DNA of 64,000 nt, taken from positions 7,646,565 through 7,710,564 of the forward strand of contig JAKZAN010000001.1 in assembly GCA_023053545.1 (NCBI GenBank). Reading direction: 5' to 3'. The DNA comes from Lepidurus packardi. Its lineage: Eukaryota; Arthropoda; Branchiopoda; Notostraca; Triopsidae. A program made the translations under genes and the position numbers. Below the pieces are notes generated by a model. The model was not told the origin of the DNA. It was given only the letters and a program-made list of their open reading frames with translations, and made no database searches. This document shows, in pieces, positions 46,501 to 59,900 of this stretch; the stretch's first letter is position 1, and each line of letters opens with the position of its first letter.

Positions 46501-49500
46501 CTAGCTTTCCTCTATCCCAAAGTCGAGCGTTTTTCCAGTACTTAAATATAAGCCAACCCAGCAGTTAATTCCCCATCACAACATTTACGTGTTTGACGCT
46601 TGTGAAGCTTTTCCGATATTGACTGTCGACCCTTGTAATGCTGGTAGGTCCTGTCGAATAAATTTTCACTTGATTCACATGGGTCTCGAGTAAACAGTAA
46701 ATACGGAAACGACTTTTTTCTATTGTTTGCTGACAAAAGCTTGAGCTGTTTCGTACAAATACACAAAGTAACGCCCTGGTCCCCATCTGCATTTGCCTTT
46801 TTAACTCTAGTCTACATCTCGTGCTTGGAACAGCATTGTTGTATGGCGGCTGCCAAGATAAGAACGAAAAGGCGTCAAACCTTCAAACATGTTACAAACA
46901 CACATACCAGTAGCTCAACACACTTGCTTTGTTGTTGTTTTTTTCTTTGCTACGATACCCTTTTTTACTGGTGAGATGCTGCCAATAACAACTATGAGCA
47001 CCGTATATACGAGTCATGCAAAAGGGTGGTCTGAGCTACAAATCCTTCGCTTTTTCCGTTTTTTAAGCATTTAGCCAAATGTCTGGCCAAGACGGAAGTG
47101 ATACATCTCAGCGGACCGGTTTCGCCCACCGAAATTGCATCGTGAACACTGGCTCTTCGCCGGCTTGCATTGTAACTGTCAGATATGAAAAGTGAGGTTT
47201 CCAAAAAAAAGTTACGAGTTTTTGGCAGTCGAAAGGATAATGTCTTTAACTGCTTACATTCTCCGGGGAATGAATTAGATCAGCTTTTTTCCACGGGATC
47301 ATACAAATGATTCAGGTCGCAGTACATGTTGAATGCTCTTTCCATTCGACGTGAAACGAAGCCCAGAATTGGTAATGCGTCACTGAACACAGCCTAGCTT
47401 TTATACCGTTAGACATATTTATATTTTTTTAAAGTAGTTCAAGTCTTCCAGAAAGCTGCTAACCGACTTTACGTGAAACAAACAAAAGCTCGTCTAAGCT
47501 GACGTTATAATTTGGAGGGGAAAGAGCTTTCTTAGATTTGTAATATTTTCTCTCGCGCCGAAAAACACGTCAGTTACACTGTGAAGACCAAAGAAATGAG
47601 GCCGTTTGTCAGTTTCAAAAGCTAAAGATATATCTGTCACGTTTATGGCAGGTGCCAATTTCTACCTACAGCACCCCAGCCTTCCCAAACGGACACTTTT
47701 GACAGAAGTATGTTTTCAGAAATGCTTCGTCGGAAGACACAAAGATTCAAGCTGCAGAGAAACAGAAAGACAATCAAGCAAACCTCGTTGTAGTGTATTC
47801 TTGCGTTGGCTCTTTTCCCCTCCTTGCTTTCAATGCTATCCAACGCAAACCGCAGAAAGACTAGGAAAATTGAAAGGGCAGTATAGCAATACGATAAGGT
47901 CAGCACGAGGGACTTTGCTTCTGTAAGGGGGAAAGCGCGTTATAAATTTGAGTTTACGACAATAATACTTTTCGGTTCCACGCGTATTTCGAATGAAATG
48001 ATTTTTTTCTTCTTAGTCCTGATAGACCAGGTTTGCTCGCTCTCCGTCATTCAGTTCTGAGCTGTCTTAGATTCGATCAATATATTTATGGGCTAACGTC
48101 GCTCCTCCCCGGACACAGAAAGAATCCAGCTAATAGTAACACTATGTAGTGAGGGATATTTTGCGGACCACGTTAATGAGATTTGGTGTGCCCTGCTATG
48201 TTGCTTGGCAGCCATTTCATCGACGACAGAAGCTATTAACTTCTTTTTCGTAATAAAATACGATTGTCTAGAGCACCTCCCACCATCCCCCCTGCCTATA
48301 TATGCACGTATCGTTTCTCGTACGCTCCTACAAGGTTCATTATCGGATCCACAATAGTGTGACCCAGTCGAATTTTCTGGATTCTAGGCTTGTTCCCTAA
48401 CACTTCGGTTTTTGCTTAGGCCGACAAATTGAATGTCGTCAACCGCCCCCGGTTTGCACTGATCATTTCTGTTGCCTACACGACCGGACTGCAATTTTTC
48501 TCTCCTTTCAGTACTACTACCCGGTTAGTTACTTAATTATATACCCTTAATCCGCCATTATATACCAACCAAGATTCTTGTATATGGTCCCTAAAAAAAA
48601 TCATCAAGCGTTGAAACCGTAACAAGGCAAGCTCAACACGTGGACGTTCTGCACCTTCCTCGGCAATTGTTCTCCGTTATGGGTTGAATAAACACAAGAT
48701 TTTACACAATATTTGATCTTGCGAGATACATAAAATGAAAGGAGTCAAAAGGTCACAAAAATTGGCCGAGAAGATATAAATTGCTGACGTCATGCAATAG
48801 CAATATAACATGGTAAAGTTCAGCGAAGCGTTAAGCCTACGGGACACCCAGTAGAGGTTATATTACTTTACTGCTTTACGAGCAAAACGGTAAACGGAAA
48901 CCCCAAAATAGAGCCCAGGACTGCTCTAAAATGCTAGCATTACACACTTGTATGCTTTCGTTAGTCATGCATTTTTTTAAGTTCCCTAAAATAACTTCTA
49001 CGCGCTGTAAATATAGCACTTTAATTTCTTTGCAATGAAAAGGGGCCCCTTTTGCTAGCCGACATGCGATAGGGGATTTTCTACTACAAATTCCTCACTC
49101 AAAACTCCGAGAAAACTGGGTTATAGGAGGGATCAAAGCCTTGCAGCATTTTTTGGCCCGCGATGATACCCAAATCGAGGCAGACTATATAACCAACGAA
49201 GCACCAAAAGTTTGTTTTCATCAAGCGCTTAAAGACTGTAATAACCACCAGTCTGTTAAGTATTAGAATAGGTCGGAGATCCCACTATGGCTCTTGAAAA
49301 TTTCCCAAAATTGGATATCCATAAATCGCACGCAAATTAAAAGTTCACCAAGTTCACATACGCATAAAAGCTCGCTACCCAAGAACTTTGTCTGTTCCCA
49401 GGTCAAAATACTACGTTGCATTTTTCAGTTACAAGTTTCATTATTGTGAAGCGCCACACAGCGCAGCTGAGAAACGTTCGATTTTCCTGAACTCTTTGGG

Positions 49501-51277
49501 AGCTCTTTTCTTCCCCAGACTGTCTCCCAAAACGTTTGCTGCGGTTTCTCCTATACCATGACACAAACGGCGCTTCTTAAGCTTCCTTGCGCTTAATCTT
49601 GTGTCGAAACTTCGCATAACCATGGCAAACGGAGTAAACTACGCCAAAGTTTTAAATGCTCTCTACATTTCGTGCCGACTCAGTTGTTATTAAGGTTTGG
49701 GCGAACAAAACCAAGGAAAACTTCCCTCTCCATCCCTACTGACTCAAGTTGTAACTAACTAGTGATCAAGACAATTAACTCATTTAAGCGAAAACCAATC
49801 TGCAAAGTACTAGTCAGGGTTTTTCAACTTTAAGAAGATTTACCCCCAAAAAATCGTCTAACTCTGTTGCAATGTTGTGAGGAAATAGTTGCAAGCATTC
49901 CTTTTAACTTTGATCTACGAGACTCAAGTCAACATTCAAATCTGAAAAGACCCTATTGGTCTCTCCTCTCCAACCAATGCCTGTAATAACATATATCAGC
50001 AACATCTTTGTTCGATTCCAATACTCCTCACTTTGCAGTTTGAGAGAATCAGGCCCAAGAGAGAAATAAAAGACTCCCACAAGAGGCTGCAAAAGGAGCA
50101 AACAATTTGCGCCATTCGCTCTTTCTTGCGTCTTTAGTTTTGTGAACCAGCTCAAAATTGTCCAGAATTTAAAAATATGAACGCATCTTAGAAAAGCGGC
50201 TTTTTACAATGCTCATTTTCTTTAACCGGATCTTAATTCAATTCCCCCCAACTCGCTGAGTAAAGCCCAAGGAATCACTTCGTTTTTCCTCATGGTCCAC
50301 GCTAGATCACCCTGAAAAGGGCTCTTTTCTTCGGACTTTAACAGTATTTTTAGAATTGAGATATAAAAGGAAATTATAAGTCTGGCAGTCTAAATTCAAG
50401 CGGAAAAACTATATTGCCCTACAAAAGGTTACGAGAAAAAAATCAATAAACAATGCAAAAGAAAACAATACAACATACACGTGAAGGCTATAAGCCCAGC
50501 CCGTGCAATGGAGTGAATCCATTTGGACTCCAAACTGTAATACTTTGCTCTGAAAGAAAACAATTACGGGTAAAAAAATAAACCAAAACACGACGCAATA
50601 GCCAAGAAGTACGAACGCTTTATAAAAAGTTACGATAGCTTACAGGTTAAGCTGCGACAGAATAACACCGTACAACATCAGAAACAGAATTTGTCATATG
50701 TTACACCTCATATCGAGTTAGCACTAAAATCATAAAAAACTGGCTTGACAGACAGTAAAGTTTCACCCAATTTGAGCGAAAAAGACTTGCTTGCCAGTAA
50801 CAGCTCTCCGAAATCTTCTTTCCTTGCTCCTTAATAATGTACTGGGATATTACTTGGAAATCACAGAATGTGACGGCGCGAGAATTCATGACTAATACAG
50901 GCGCTTGCTACGCCAGTACTGTACTGTATGTCAAGCTAAAACTACAGTGGTTGACAGGTCTTTTAACCAATTATGGCCCAAATACGCCAATTTTAGATGG
51001 ACTCGAAGCCTTACCACTCGTCGTTATCAGTCCAAGTTTATAGCTACACGGAACTTTACTGAGTTACGGATCTAAACTCCCAGTAAATATCTAGGGGCTG
51101 TCATTTTCACAAGTGTCTCCAAGTTATCTCCAGGAGTGTCGTGAAAGCAACGTACCATGACACGGGCGGTCCTTTTCATACATGGAAGGCCGTCGTACTT
51201 TCATTAGCATATTACTGAAACCTCGTTCCTTTAGATTGCGTGTCAGTACTGTGTGGAGTTTGTATTTCAATATCAGC

Positions 51278-51285
51278 TATAAAAA
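51278..51285 (+). promoter_or_regulatory. Candidate TATA box upstream of the sex peptide receptor gene
   Basis: TATAAAAA about 720 bases before the receptor ATG, the nearest strong plus-strand TATA box. No splice model connects it firmly to the coding exon, so it is only a candidate. Confidence 0.25.
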
Positions 51286-51999
51286 GAACGAAGCTGAGGA
51301 GCTAAGAGACGACTAAATTAACAAGACAACCCAGTCAGCTTTTATGCCAAGGAGGACTCGAGAGAGTGAGAGCAAAACTGACTGGTAGTAATTAGAGCTC
51401 GTTTAGTTCAAGTCAGTCGACGCGAACAGCTCTTTTTTCAAAAACATCCTACCTATACCTAAAGGGTAAACTAGAACTTACACCACTCCAAGAACGCATC
51501 ACTGTTTCAACCTATACCGCCCAGAACATGACAAAACAACCGAATCTCCCACATTTGCGCCTATGTCAACAAAATTACACTGTTTCATTTAACGTCTTAT
51601 TAAAGTCATTCAGCAATATTGAGATACAGAGGAATTTTTTCACACAATTTAAAAGGCTTTTAACCAAAAACATCTGTACTATAAGGCCTCGACTTTCCGA
51701 TTTTTCTAGGCGCGACTTGCTTATGGCGGCTTCTCAAAGTGGATTAAATTTCCAATTTTCGACCACATGAATTCATTTTTTTAATACTTCGGCTTCGGAG
51801 TGCTAAAGTGTTTTCCTAACAAGAAGTTTCCTTACTGTTTATTTGCCCGTTTTTCCGTTGGACGAATCTGAAGCATCGAAACGTGAACATTTCGTACATT
51901 ATACTTTACGAGATTTTTGTTTCTCGATATAGAAATGATCAACCAAACAAACCACAAAAACTGCGTCGCGTGAGCCGAACATGCAGCGGAGCAACCACC

Positions 52000-54671
52000 A
52001 TGAAACATCTCGCTGGAAATTCGACAATGCCGTCTGCTAACGTCAGCACCATGGAGTGTCCACCGAACGCGTCAAGTTATTGGCTGATCCAAATGCGCTC
52101 GTTGCTGGGCAATCAGAGTGAAAACAGTACTAATGACCCCAGTTGGGAATTCGCCTTCCTCTGTGGCGACAACGTCAATGGGACACATTTTTATGATCCG
52201 GAGACCCCTCCATTACCCCAACTACCCCGCGCCATGAACATAACAGCGGATTTGGACATCTCGTACGCGCTTCCACTCTATGGATACATTATGCCCTTCT
52301 TACTGGTCATCACTATTGTGGCTAATACCTTAATCGTCCTGGTTTTATCCAAAGGGCACATGCGTACGCCTACTAATGCAGTACTGATGGCCATGGCTTT
52401 ATCGGATATGTTCACTTTACTCTTTCCCGCACCGTGGCTGGCATATTTGTACACATTCGGCAACCATGATCGACCTCTGCGATCCGTGCAAGCTTGTTAT
52501 GCGTACCATATCATGAACGAAGTAGTGCCTGCATTATTCCACACAGCCTCCATCTGGCTCACGCTAGCCTTGGCAGTCCAAAGGTACATTTACGTATGTC
52601 ACCCAGCACTGGCACGTACGTGGTGTACTATGGCCCGAGTCAACAAAGCCATTGCTTGGATCTACATCTTAGCTCTACTCCACCAGACCACCCGTTTCTT
52701 CGATCAGGTTTGTATGAGGAAATTCTGAGTCATTTTTTTTAGTTTGACGCTCTTTGTCCTCTTTTCGGTAGCACAGAATTGGATGTCTTTTTGAATGAAT
52801 TCCAAGTCCAATACCTCATATCAATGTAGAACACGAAAGAAAAGTGAGCACAAGAGGATTATTTACCAGACTGCTCACATGGACAAAATTGGACAGTTAG
52901 TATTCTGTACTACAACTAGTGTCATGGTGCAGAAAGTTGGTGAACGCAATCAGGTGTCTATAATTGAGTTACTTTCCTGGAAAGAATCCAAGATGTCTTT
53001 TTAGCGAAAGTCAGTATTACAGAAAACATTAGGCAAGGCGAAGAGTGCTTTAATTGAAGTTCATCATAGGAGTTATTTCATAAGGCCTATTATGAACGTC
53101 AATGTCAAGCTCACTACGGACTTTAATTACTACTATTTGAAAGGAACCTCGAGCTATAAAAATAGCGAAGACACCAACCACTTCCTTATTTATGCCCCAA
53201 GATCTAGACATCCAAAATTTGATCACATGTTTAGCAAGCTTTGTAAAAAAAAATCGCAACAATAAATCTAACATATATACTATCAAATAAAACAGCGGAC
53301 CAGCATGTCCGCTATTATATTCTTTGGCTACGAGTCACCCTTTGTAAAACCCAAGAGACCAGATCGCTTCAGCTATAAACAGGAAGCTAATCATAATAAA
53401 GCGACAGGAAAGAATAAAATCCGACCGTAAATCCGTACGTTGTACTAAGATAATAAAAACACAACCTACGATGCAATAAACAGTACCAAACATCTATCAT
53501 CTCATGATCTTTTCGAAGACGAAAAGCACTTGAGCAGGCTAAGAGAATTAATCGTATAGAAGACAATACCTAAACTAAAAAACATTAATAAACATAAACA
53601 TAAAGTCTATGAACCACAGTCATATGTATCATTATTGCTGTTATTCCCCTTGCAAGGCATATCCGACAGACTTCCGCAGTCGAGATGACAATAACACATA
53701 ACGACCAATAGAAGTAGCCTATCATTATACATACAAGGGTGAAACTAGGAAGACATTACGGTTACTCACGAGGACCTCAATCGCCAGACAAAATGATTTT
53801 TTATCCGAAAACAACGCTGAGAGCTAACCTAACGACCAATATATTTGGCAGGGGAAGCGGGGAAACGTGGAAAGTGTTATTTGTTGAATAACTGTTAAGA
53901 AAATTAACCATTTGAAGCATCTAAATCAAATTTCATTTACTTCCTTTTCTCCCTCGATAATAGAAATATCGATTGGTGGAGATCCCATGGAACAACGGTT
54001 CCATTGCCACTTGCACCCGTGACAACGCTCCTTGGATAGAAGAACTGTTCAGCTTGAACGGCTACTATAACTGCTACTTCTGGTTCCGAGTGATGTTCGT
54101 GCACTTAGTGCCCTGCATTTCCTTAGTTGTTTTGAATGTTCTACTTTTCGGCGCTCTACGTCGCGCCCAACGCAAACGTCAAGAACTTTTCCAAAATAGC
54201 ATGAATGTTAAGAAGCCGAAAAGCAGCGAATGTCGCAAACAACGGGACTCAAACTGCACCACATTGATGCTCATCGTGGTCGTAACGGTTTTCCTTGCCG
54301 TCGAGATCCCTTTGGCCATTGTCACGATTTTACACATCATCCATACGAGTCTTTCCCTCGACATCCTTAACTACGACGTCGCCAACGTCCTTATCCTGTT
54401 CACCAATTTCTTTATCAGCCTATCCTACCCTATTAACTTTGCTATATACTGTGGTATGTCCCGCCAGTTCCGTGAAACGTTTCAAGATCTCTTCATTCGC
54501 GGAGCTAACAGTAGTCATAACCGACGCGGAGTGGGCGGGGCCACCACTGGAGGCGGTCCTGCAACTAACACACGCGGTGGCCACAACAATGGAAGTTCCC
54601 GATACACTGCAGTCGACAATGGGTTACGGACGGTGACTCCTTCAGAAATCCAGCAAGAAACAGGCGTCTAA
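52000..54671 (+). CDS. SPR: Sex peptide / myoinhibitory peptide receptor (class A GPCR)
   Basis: Two coding exons, 52000-52707 and 53964-54671, joined in phase 0; both are 708 bp, 471 residues in all. The ATG at 52000 has a strong context (CCACCATGA). The N-terminal ectodomain (~1-88) carries about six N-glycosylation sequons. TM1 is near 93-115 (IMPFLLVITIVANTLIVLVL), TM2 has AMALSDMFTLLFPAPW, and TM3 ends in LALAVQRYIYVCHP, with QRY in place of DRY as in fly SPR. TM6 is TTLMLIVVVTVFLAVEIPLA and TM7 is SLSYPINFAIYCGMSRQFRE. The tail is Gly-rich with predicted Ser/Thr sites. The exon junction falls after TRFFDQ, at the start of extracellular loop 2. The receptor couples to Gi/o and answers myoinhibitory peptides, the ancestral ligands; sex peptide is a fly novelty. 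Confidence 0.94.
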
Positions 54672-54750
54672 ATAACCTAAAAGATTCCCAACTTTTCTTG
54701 CGAAATTGAGAACTCAATCATTCAAGCGGAGAAACTTTCGAGCAGGAAAA

Positions 54751-54760
54751 AATAAATAAA
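54751..54760 (+). terminator. Poly(A) signal of the receptor gene
   Basis: Overlapping AATAAATAAA 80 bases after the stop codon. Confidence 0.6.
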
Positions 54761-54984
54761 AAAAATCAGATATGCGGTGAAAGCGTGATACCTAAGCCGA
54801 GCGCTGTAATGTGTATTATTGTCTTTTTTTCTTATGACGCTTTATCTAGTTTATTCTTATTCTTTCTTTCTTTGGGGAGTAAACGGGAGGATTTCCCTTC
54901 GCTGATTAATTCTATTATGTACTAAACCAACTGTTGCTCGACCTAGTGCCATGTTTGTTGATACTGACCATCGTCTAGATAGCA

Positions 54985-55055
54985 GAAGCATCGGACTTGA
55001 GCCCACGACGTTCATCTGCGGCGCCAAACGTGTCACTCGGTTGACCCACCTTGGT
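54985..55055 (-). repeat. tRNA-like patch, probably a SINE head or tRNA relic
   Basis: On the minus strand an A-box-like GTCAACCGAGTGAC (55045-55032) is followed about 30 bases later by a B-box-like GGGCTCAAGTCCGA (55004-54991). The order and spacing fit an RNA polymerase III internal promoter. The T-stem does not pair well and no full cloverleaf or anticodon stem is convincing, so this is not called as a working tRNA. Confidence 0.3.
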
Positions 55056-56889
55056 TTAGGACAAGTTTTACTCCTATTATAACCCTGAAACAACAATACA
55101 AGCCCCTGAATAACCTTCTGTTTCGAATTTGCCTATTGCTCTTTGCACAAGCTGCCTTTTTGTGGTTTTGCGGACTAAAATGGACTGTTCCACAGACGTT
55201 TGCTACCCGAATCTACTCAGGTATGTCTAGTTTTTCCGTAAGCGGCAACATATGACGACTAAACACAGGTTTAGCATCAGGTCAATGCTAAACAGCTGCT
55301 CATGCAGAAAATGCGCATGGGAAGCTAGGAAATATGCAAGACAAACGAAATGGGTAAACATTAAGGGTTTTATTTTACGTTTTGCCAAAAAGCTCTTCAA
55401 AGTTATTCGGAACCTTTTACTCAATTACTGTTTAATTTATTGTCGCTATTTACGTTTAAAACCAACTGCGGTTTTAAAAGTATTTTAAAAGGCCAATAAC
55501 GGAGATAAAAACACGAGCTGCACCCTCCCTTCCTTGAATAATAATCAATTCTTTAATAAAAAAAAAAATTACACCACAAAACAGCAAAGGGTTTATAAAA
55601 CCACAATTACAGCTTTGCTTTAAAATTTACGAAAAACAAACGTTGGAAACCGACTCATGCTGTGCCGTGGCTCCACCAGCGAGTCGGCTCACGTCTAAAA
55701 CGTTCGACAAACAGGTCCCCGCAAGTTCCAACTTTAGGAACCCCGCTCAATAAGCTGTTAGAAATACCCGCTTTCTTATTAAAGTAATGCATTTCTAACA
55801 GGGGACAAAAGGTTTTGCAAACTCTGCGTCTTAATATTTTGCAAGCAATAGAATAACGAACTGTAAAACGACATACATGCTTACAGTTTCTAAAAGTTCA
55901 AACCTCGCTTCAAAAATTCAAAAATAATTTGAAAACAAACTTAAAGCTGAGGAAATACCCGAAAAAAAGACTAGGTCGGCCGGAAACCGTTTAAAAGAAT
56001 GGGAAACCTCAAATGGTTTTAAAATTAGCACTCGCTCGATAAGCTGTTACCTTGTCTTTTCATTATCAGTCAAAACACAGACCAAGCCTTGGTGCAGGCC
56101 AGCTCATTTTTATAATGTACTCTCTTTTTTCAAACGAGTGGAACCTTATTATCTGTCGTTTCACGTAGCCTGGGACGACGCGATTTGTCGCGTCTTCTAT
56201 GCAGTCTTAGTGCGTACGAGCCTTACACATTTTACTCATATATACCTGTTTCTTTTTTTAAATTAAACAGAAATAACCCCAAACCTAATATGCCCAGGTT
56301 CATATATCCGGCATGCCCGTCTGTTGGGACAATAAATACGCAAGATGAAGTGATACGTGTCTTTGCTTATCCTACATATGTACTACACATAACGCCCTTA
56401 GCAGCTTTCCAGCAGGCAGCCTGGCATAAAAATCAGTTATTTGCTGCAGCGCAATGTATTGTATTGCTTTGCCAATCTTTTGTATGACTGAGGCACACTT
56501 TTTTTAATTTGCCGTGCTCATTAAAGAAAATCAATACAGCGAGACATACTGCTTGCGAAACAGACCAAATTTGTCATATGTTCGCTCTTCGAACTTCCCG
56601 CTTTAAAGAAATAAATTCATAATAAAATGTTCACATGTTGGTATAGATCTCTATGATCACAAAGTCGTATACAAGAATCACGACGAAGTTAAACGTAAGA
56701 AACTTACACGGAACAGCGAACCCAACAACAAAGATTGTCTTGCTAAACGCGTAACGGCTATCAACTAATTTACGACTTTACGATTTTTTTTTAAAAAAAA
56801 AGAAGAAAAAAGACATTTATGTGGCATACGTAACTTCACAGGAACGAAAGTCAAGACGGTTTACAGTATGAACGATAAACTAAAGTGTG

Positions 56890-56895
56890 TTTATT
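56890..56895 (-). terminator. Poly(A) signal of the FAM234-like gene
   Basis: AATAAA on the minus strand only 7 bases after the stop codon at 56903, implying a very short 3' UTR. Confidence 0.5.
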
Positions 56896-56902
56896 ATTGG
56901 AA

Positions 56903-59900
56903 TTACCGCCATGGTGCGTAATACCCTTCGTTCGCTAAAGGCGACGGCCAACGTTGTTGTAGCCCCGCCCCCAAGCGTGCACAAGCACGTCCACTAGTCA
57001 ACGGTTCGGCGTGGCAGCGACACCTTAACCGGTATCGTTCAATTTTTAGCCAGCCTTGAGTCAAGACCAAGGGGCGGAGCCAAACTTGCCAGTCTTGACC
57101 TTCTGAGATGGGTTGGGTAGTATTAGGATAATTCAAACATTCCAGAAATCCGTCTATCAGAGCCGAACTGCGTCCGTCCGTTTCCTCGCTGGTCAGGACA
57201 TTAAGTTGCGATAAACAATCCCGTAATGGTGGGCTGAAATTGTGGGCGGAAACCGGCCATGCCCACTGAGTTGCCACAATCACGTCCAACGTGCCTGTAT
57301 GGCCGTTGTGCTGACCGTCAAGCGCTGGCATCCAAATAGCTGTCGTGATCAGAGACAAAAATATGCCCTTATTGTATACAAATTTCGTAGTCAAACGACA
57401 AGCCAAACATTTCGGAAAGTAATTCCAGATTCCAAGGAGCTTGAAGATTTTTGGAAAAGAATCCAAGTATAGCAATTACGTAAGACCAGATACGTACATG
57501 AGAAAGAGAGATAAATATATAAAAAGAAAAGAAAAGGACTACAGTGACGTACAAAACATTACACCAACGATACAGACATGTTCCAAAATTAATCGTCCAG
57601 CATCCAGAAGGATATACGAATACCTCACAGGCTTTTTATATTCCACACGACAAAATATCGGAAGATCAAGAGCCGAAAAGTCTTGCATAGGCAGCCCAAA
57701 TTATAACACAAAATAATTAGAAAACGAAGGCAGACGGTAGAATGCAAAATGAACCAAAAACAAAGCTTTTGGCTCCGAACTTGGCGGTATATTCTTCCTC
57801 CGCTTGCTGTCGCAAGGGAAGAGATGAAAGAGACCAAAGTTTGCCGCTACGTTTTTGTACCTCTACCAATTTAGGAAACACCGAGATTAACTGACAGCTT
57901 TGCTTTCCCTATCTAATACCATCCATCTTTCTATACAGCGGTGTATTCTGCATAAAGCTAGGATTCTCGTCAAGCTGATACAAGATTAATTTGTTTGGAC
58001 GGGCTTAAAGTCAGGGAAAAACACAAAAGACCAACCTCCGCAATAAATCGATAACGTATTCAATCGATAACGTATTCGGCTCTGTTGAAAAAATGCACCT
58101 TAATCTTCAAGTCTTTTCTTGCTTCCGTGACACTAGTTATACTTCCCAACACCAGGGAAAGTTAGTTACTACCCTCAGCTAACCCCAAACCTTCTGCCTG
58201 TGACTCTTTTCGCAACAACTGTTGACCACAAAAAGGAGAAAAACAGAAAAAGTTCCAAATGGAATATTTGATTACAGAATGGTTACGACCTTTTCCGTCC
58301 AGCAAGAAACATCAACTTGCAATCCAGATCCTTATTAGATTTGTTTCATGCCTCTCATACGGAGGAAAGTTACTTCAAAAGTGTGCGAATATGTCCCCAC
58401 ACGGGTTGTACAAGTTTAGAAAACTACATTATTAATGAGCACATTTCAACATTAAATTTAAACATGCAAGCCGCCCTTTTCGCCCATTTATAAGTGCTTT
58501 CGGCAAACAATGTGTTTTTGTAACGGGAACGCTAATGCTGAGAGCCACTCCAAGATTGGGCGGAATATCCCACGAAAGTGATAGTAGTTTTTTTCACTCC
58601 TACTTGTTTCGAGTGGGCGTTAATGTCAAGGCAGCAATTTCTGCAATAAAGAAGCCACAAGTCAGGAACGCCTAGTCCCAGAATCAAATGCAGTAGACCT
58701 TTCCAGCATTCCAGACTTTTGAACCTAAGCAAATTCTACACTTACTCTCCTAGTGAACTCAGATCACGAAATAAATAGAAACGAGAGGTTCTAAGAGTCG
58801 GACGTGCTCCAATTATAGCAAAGTTAAGCCAGGGTACTTCATTACGTGCTAAACGGGTCTTTAAAGCAAGGAACGAACACTTCTTCAAAGTTAACAAGGA
58901 AACAGCCAACAAAAATAAAATATCACCTTTGGTTGCCACCCGATGGTGCAACAACCCCCACCTCAGAAGCCGCGCATTCTTGCTCGCATTCCTCCGGATA
59001 CGTTTCCCGCTGCGACGAACATTATTCCACCGCCCGGGAGGAGGTATCACGTCATAGGGAGCTACAATGTCGGGGTCAGGTTCGTTAGCCCCGTCTTTGA
59101 CGTCATCGGTATCATATACGTATTGTTGTTGTGGGTATCTTGGTCCATCAAAAGTCCACGCTCTATGAGCGGTTTCTATTCCAACCGGCTCATCACTGTA
59201 ATCATAGTTGCCAGTACCGTCTTCAGTACCGTAGTCCGTAAGGGGACCGGGAGGCACAGGAGGGGGTGGAGGTGGGGGAGGATGAGGACGAGCGCTGGCT
59301 CGGTGACGATTGTTATAGTGAGCCACGGAATTGTATCGTCCATGTTCGCGGCCGTTGTGGGAAGGAACATTCGTGAAGACTTTGGACACGGACTCGCCTT
59401 GCTTGTGCACTTTATGGCTAATATTGTTGCGGAAAGGGGACACAGCTGCCAAGTGAGACTGAGACGAAGCTGATAACGATGCGAGCATGATTTGTGCAAA
59501 CGCTCCTTGAGCTTCAACGCTGCCAAGTAGCGTACGAAATACCGACTCCGGCGAGGGAATCGTGCCATTGGTTTCTCCAGCTACTTGAGCTTCTACGAAA
59601 CAAAAATAAGAAAAAAATAGTCCTGAATTATATAACTTTTTTATGAAAGAAGATTATTTATTCCTGACCTGCTTATTTTCATTACCTGAGTTGTAGATAA
59701 CCAAACCAGGCAATTCTCCCCGAGCTGTCAAGCCAACGAATTGATGTAGAGCGCGAGTTTGCTGTTCTGGGAGGTTAACACTCGGTTCGAGTGTCTCCTC
59801 CACCCAGCGCAGTAAAATGTCGTTCCCTCGCCCCTCCAGGGTTAGCGTTAAACCTGGAACGTCTACAAAACCTGGCCGGGCGGGTAAAGTGAGGAGGACA

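Larger units (their letters stand above)
37380..51999. other. 14.6 kb without a supported protein gene
   Basis: Frames over 100 codons occur (40077-40484, 43227-43634, 47606-47926) but none shows domain-like content, and overlapping frames on both strands look equally random. The stretch holds the hAT-type MITE at 40431-40596 and a duplicated GATATAGGCGAAAG motif (40033 and 40058). It also has scattered strong TATA boxes (42585, 46481, 48297, 49186, 50362, 51278) without any coding frame behind them. It may hold regulatory DNA of the neighbouring receptor gene, non-coding RNA genes or long UTR exons. Confidence 0.55.
54672..56902. other. Intergenic between receptor and FAM234-like gene
   Basis: Convergent 3' ends. 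Apart from the receptor poly(A) signal and a tRNA-like patch at 54985-55055, no feature is recognised; the frames here are AT-rich and featureless. Confidence 0.55.

Noticed and set aside
47606..47926. 106-codon frame
   Set aside because: Random composition, and an equally long frame lies on the opposite strand.
53964..54671. Second receptor exon as a separate gene starting at the Met near 53973
   Set aside because: It continues the receptor in phase from a good acceptor (ATAATAG) at 53963; the Met is an internal Val/Leu context of extracellular loop 2, not a start.
54985..55055. Functional tRNA gene
   Set aside because: A- and B-box-like words exist, but the T and anticodon stems do not pair convincingly.
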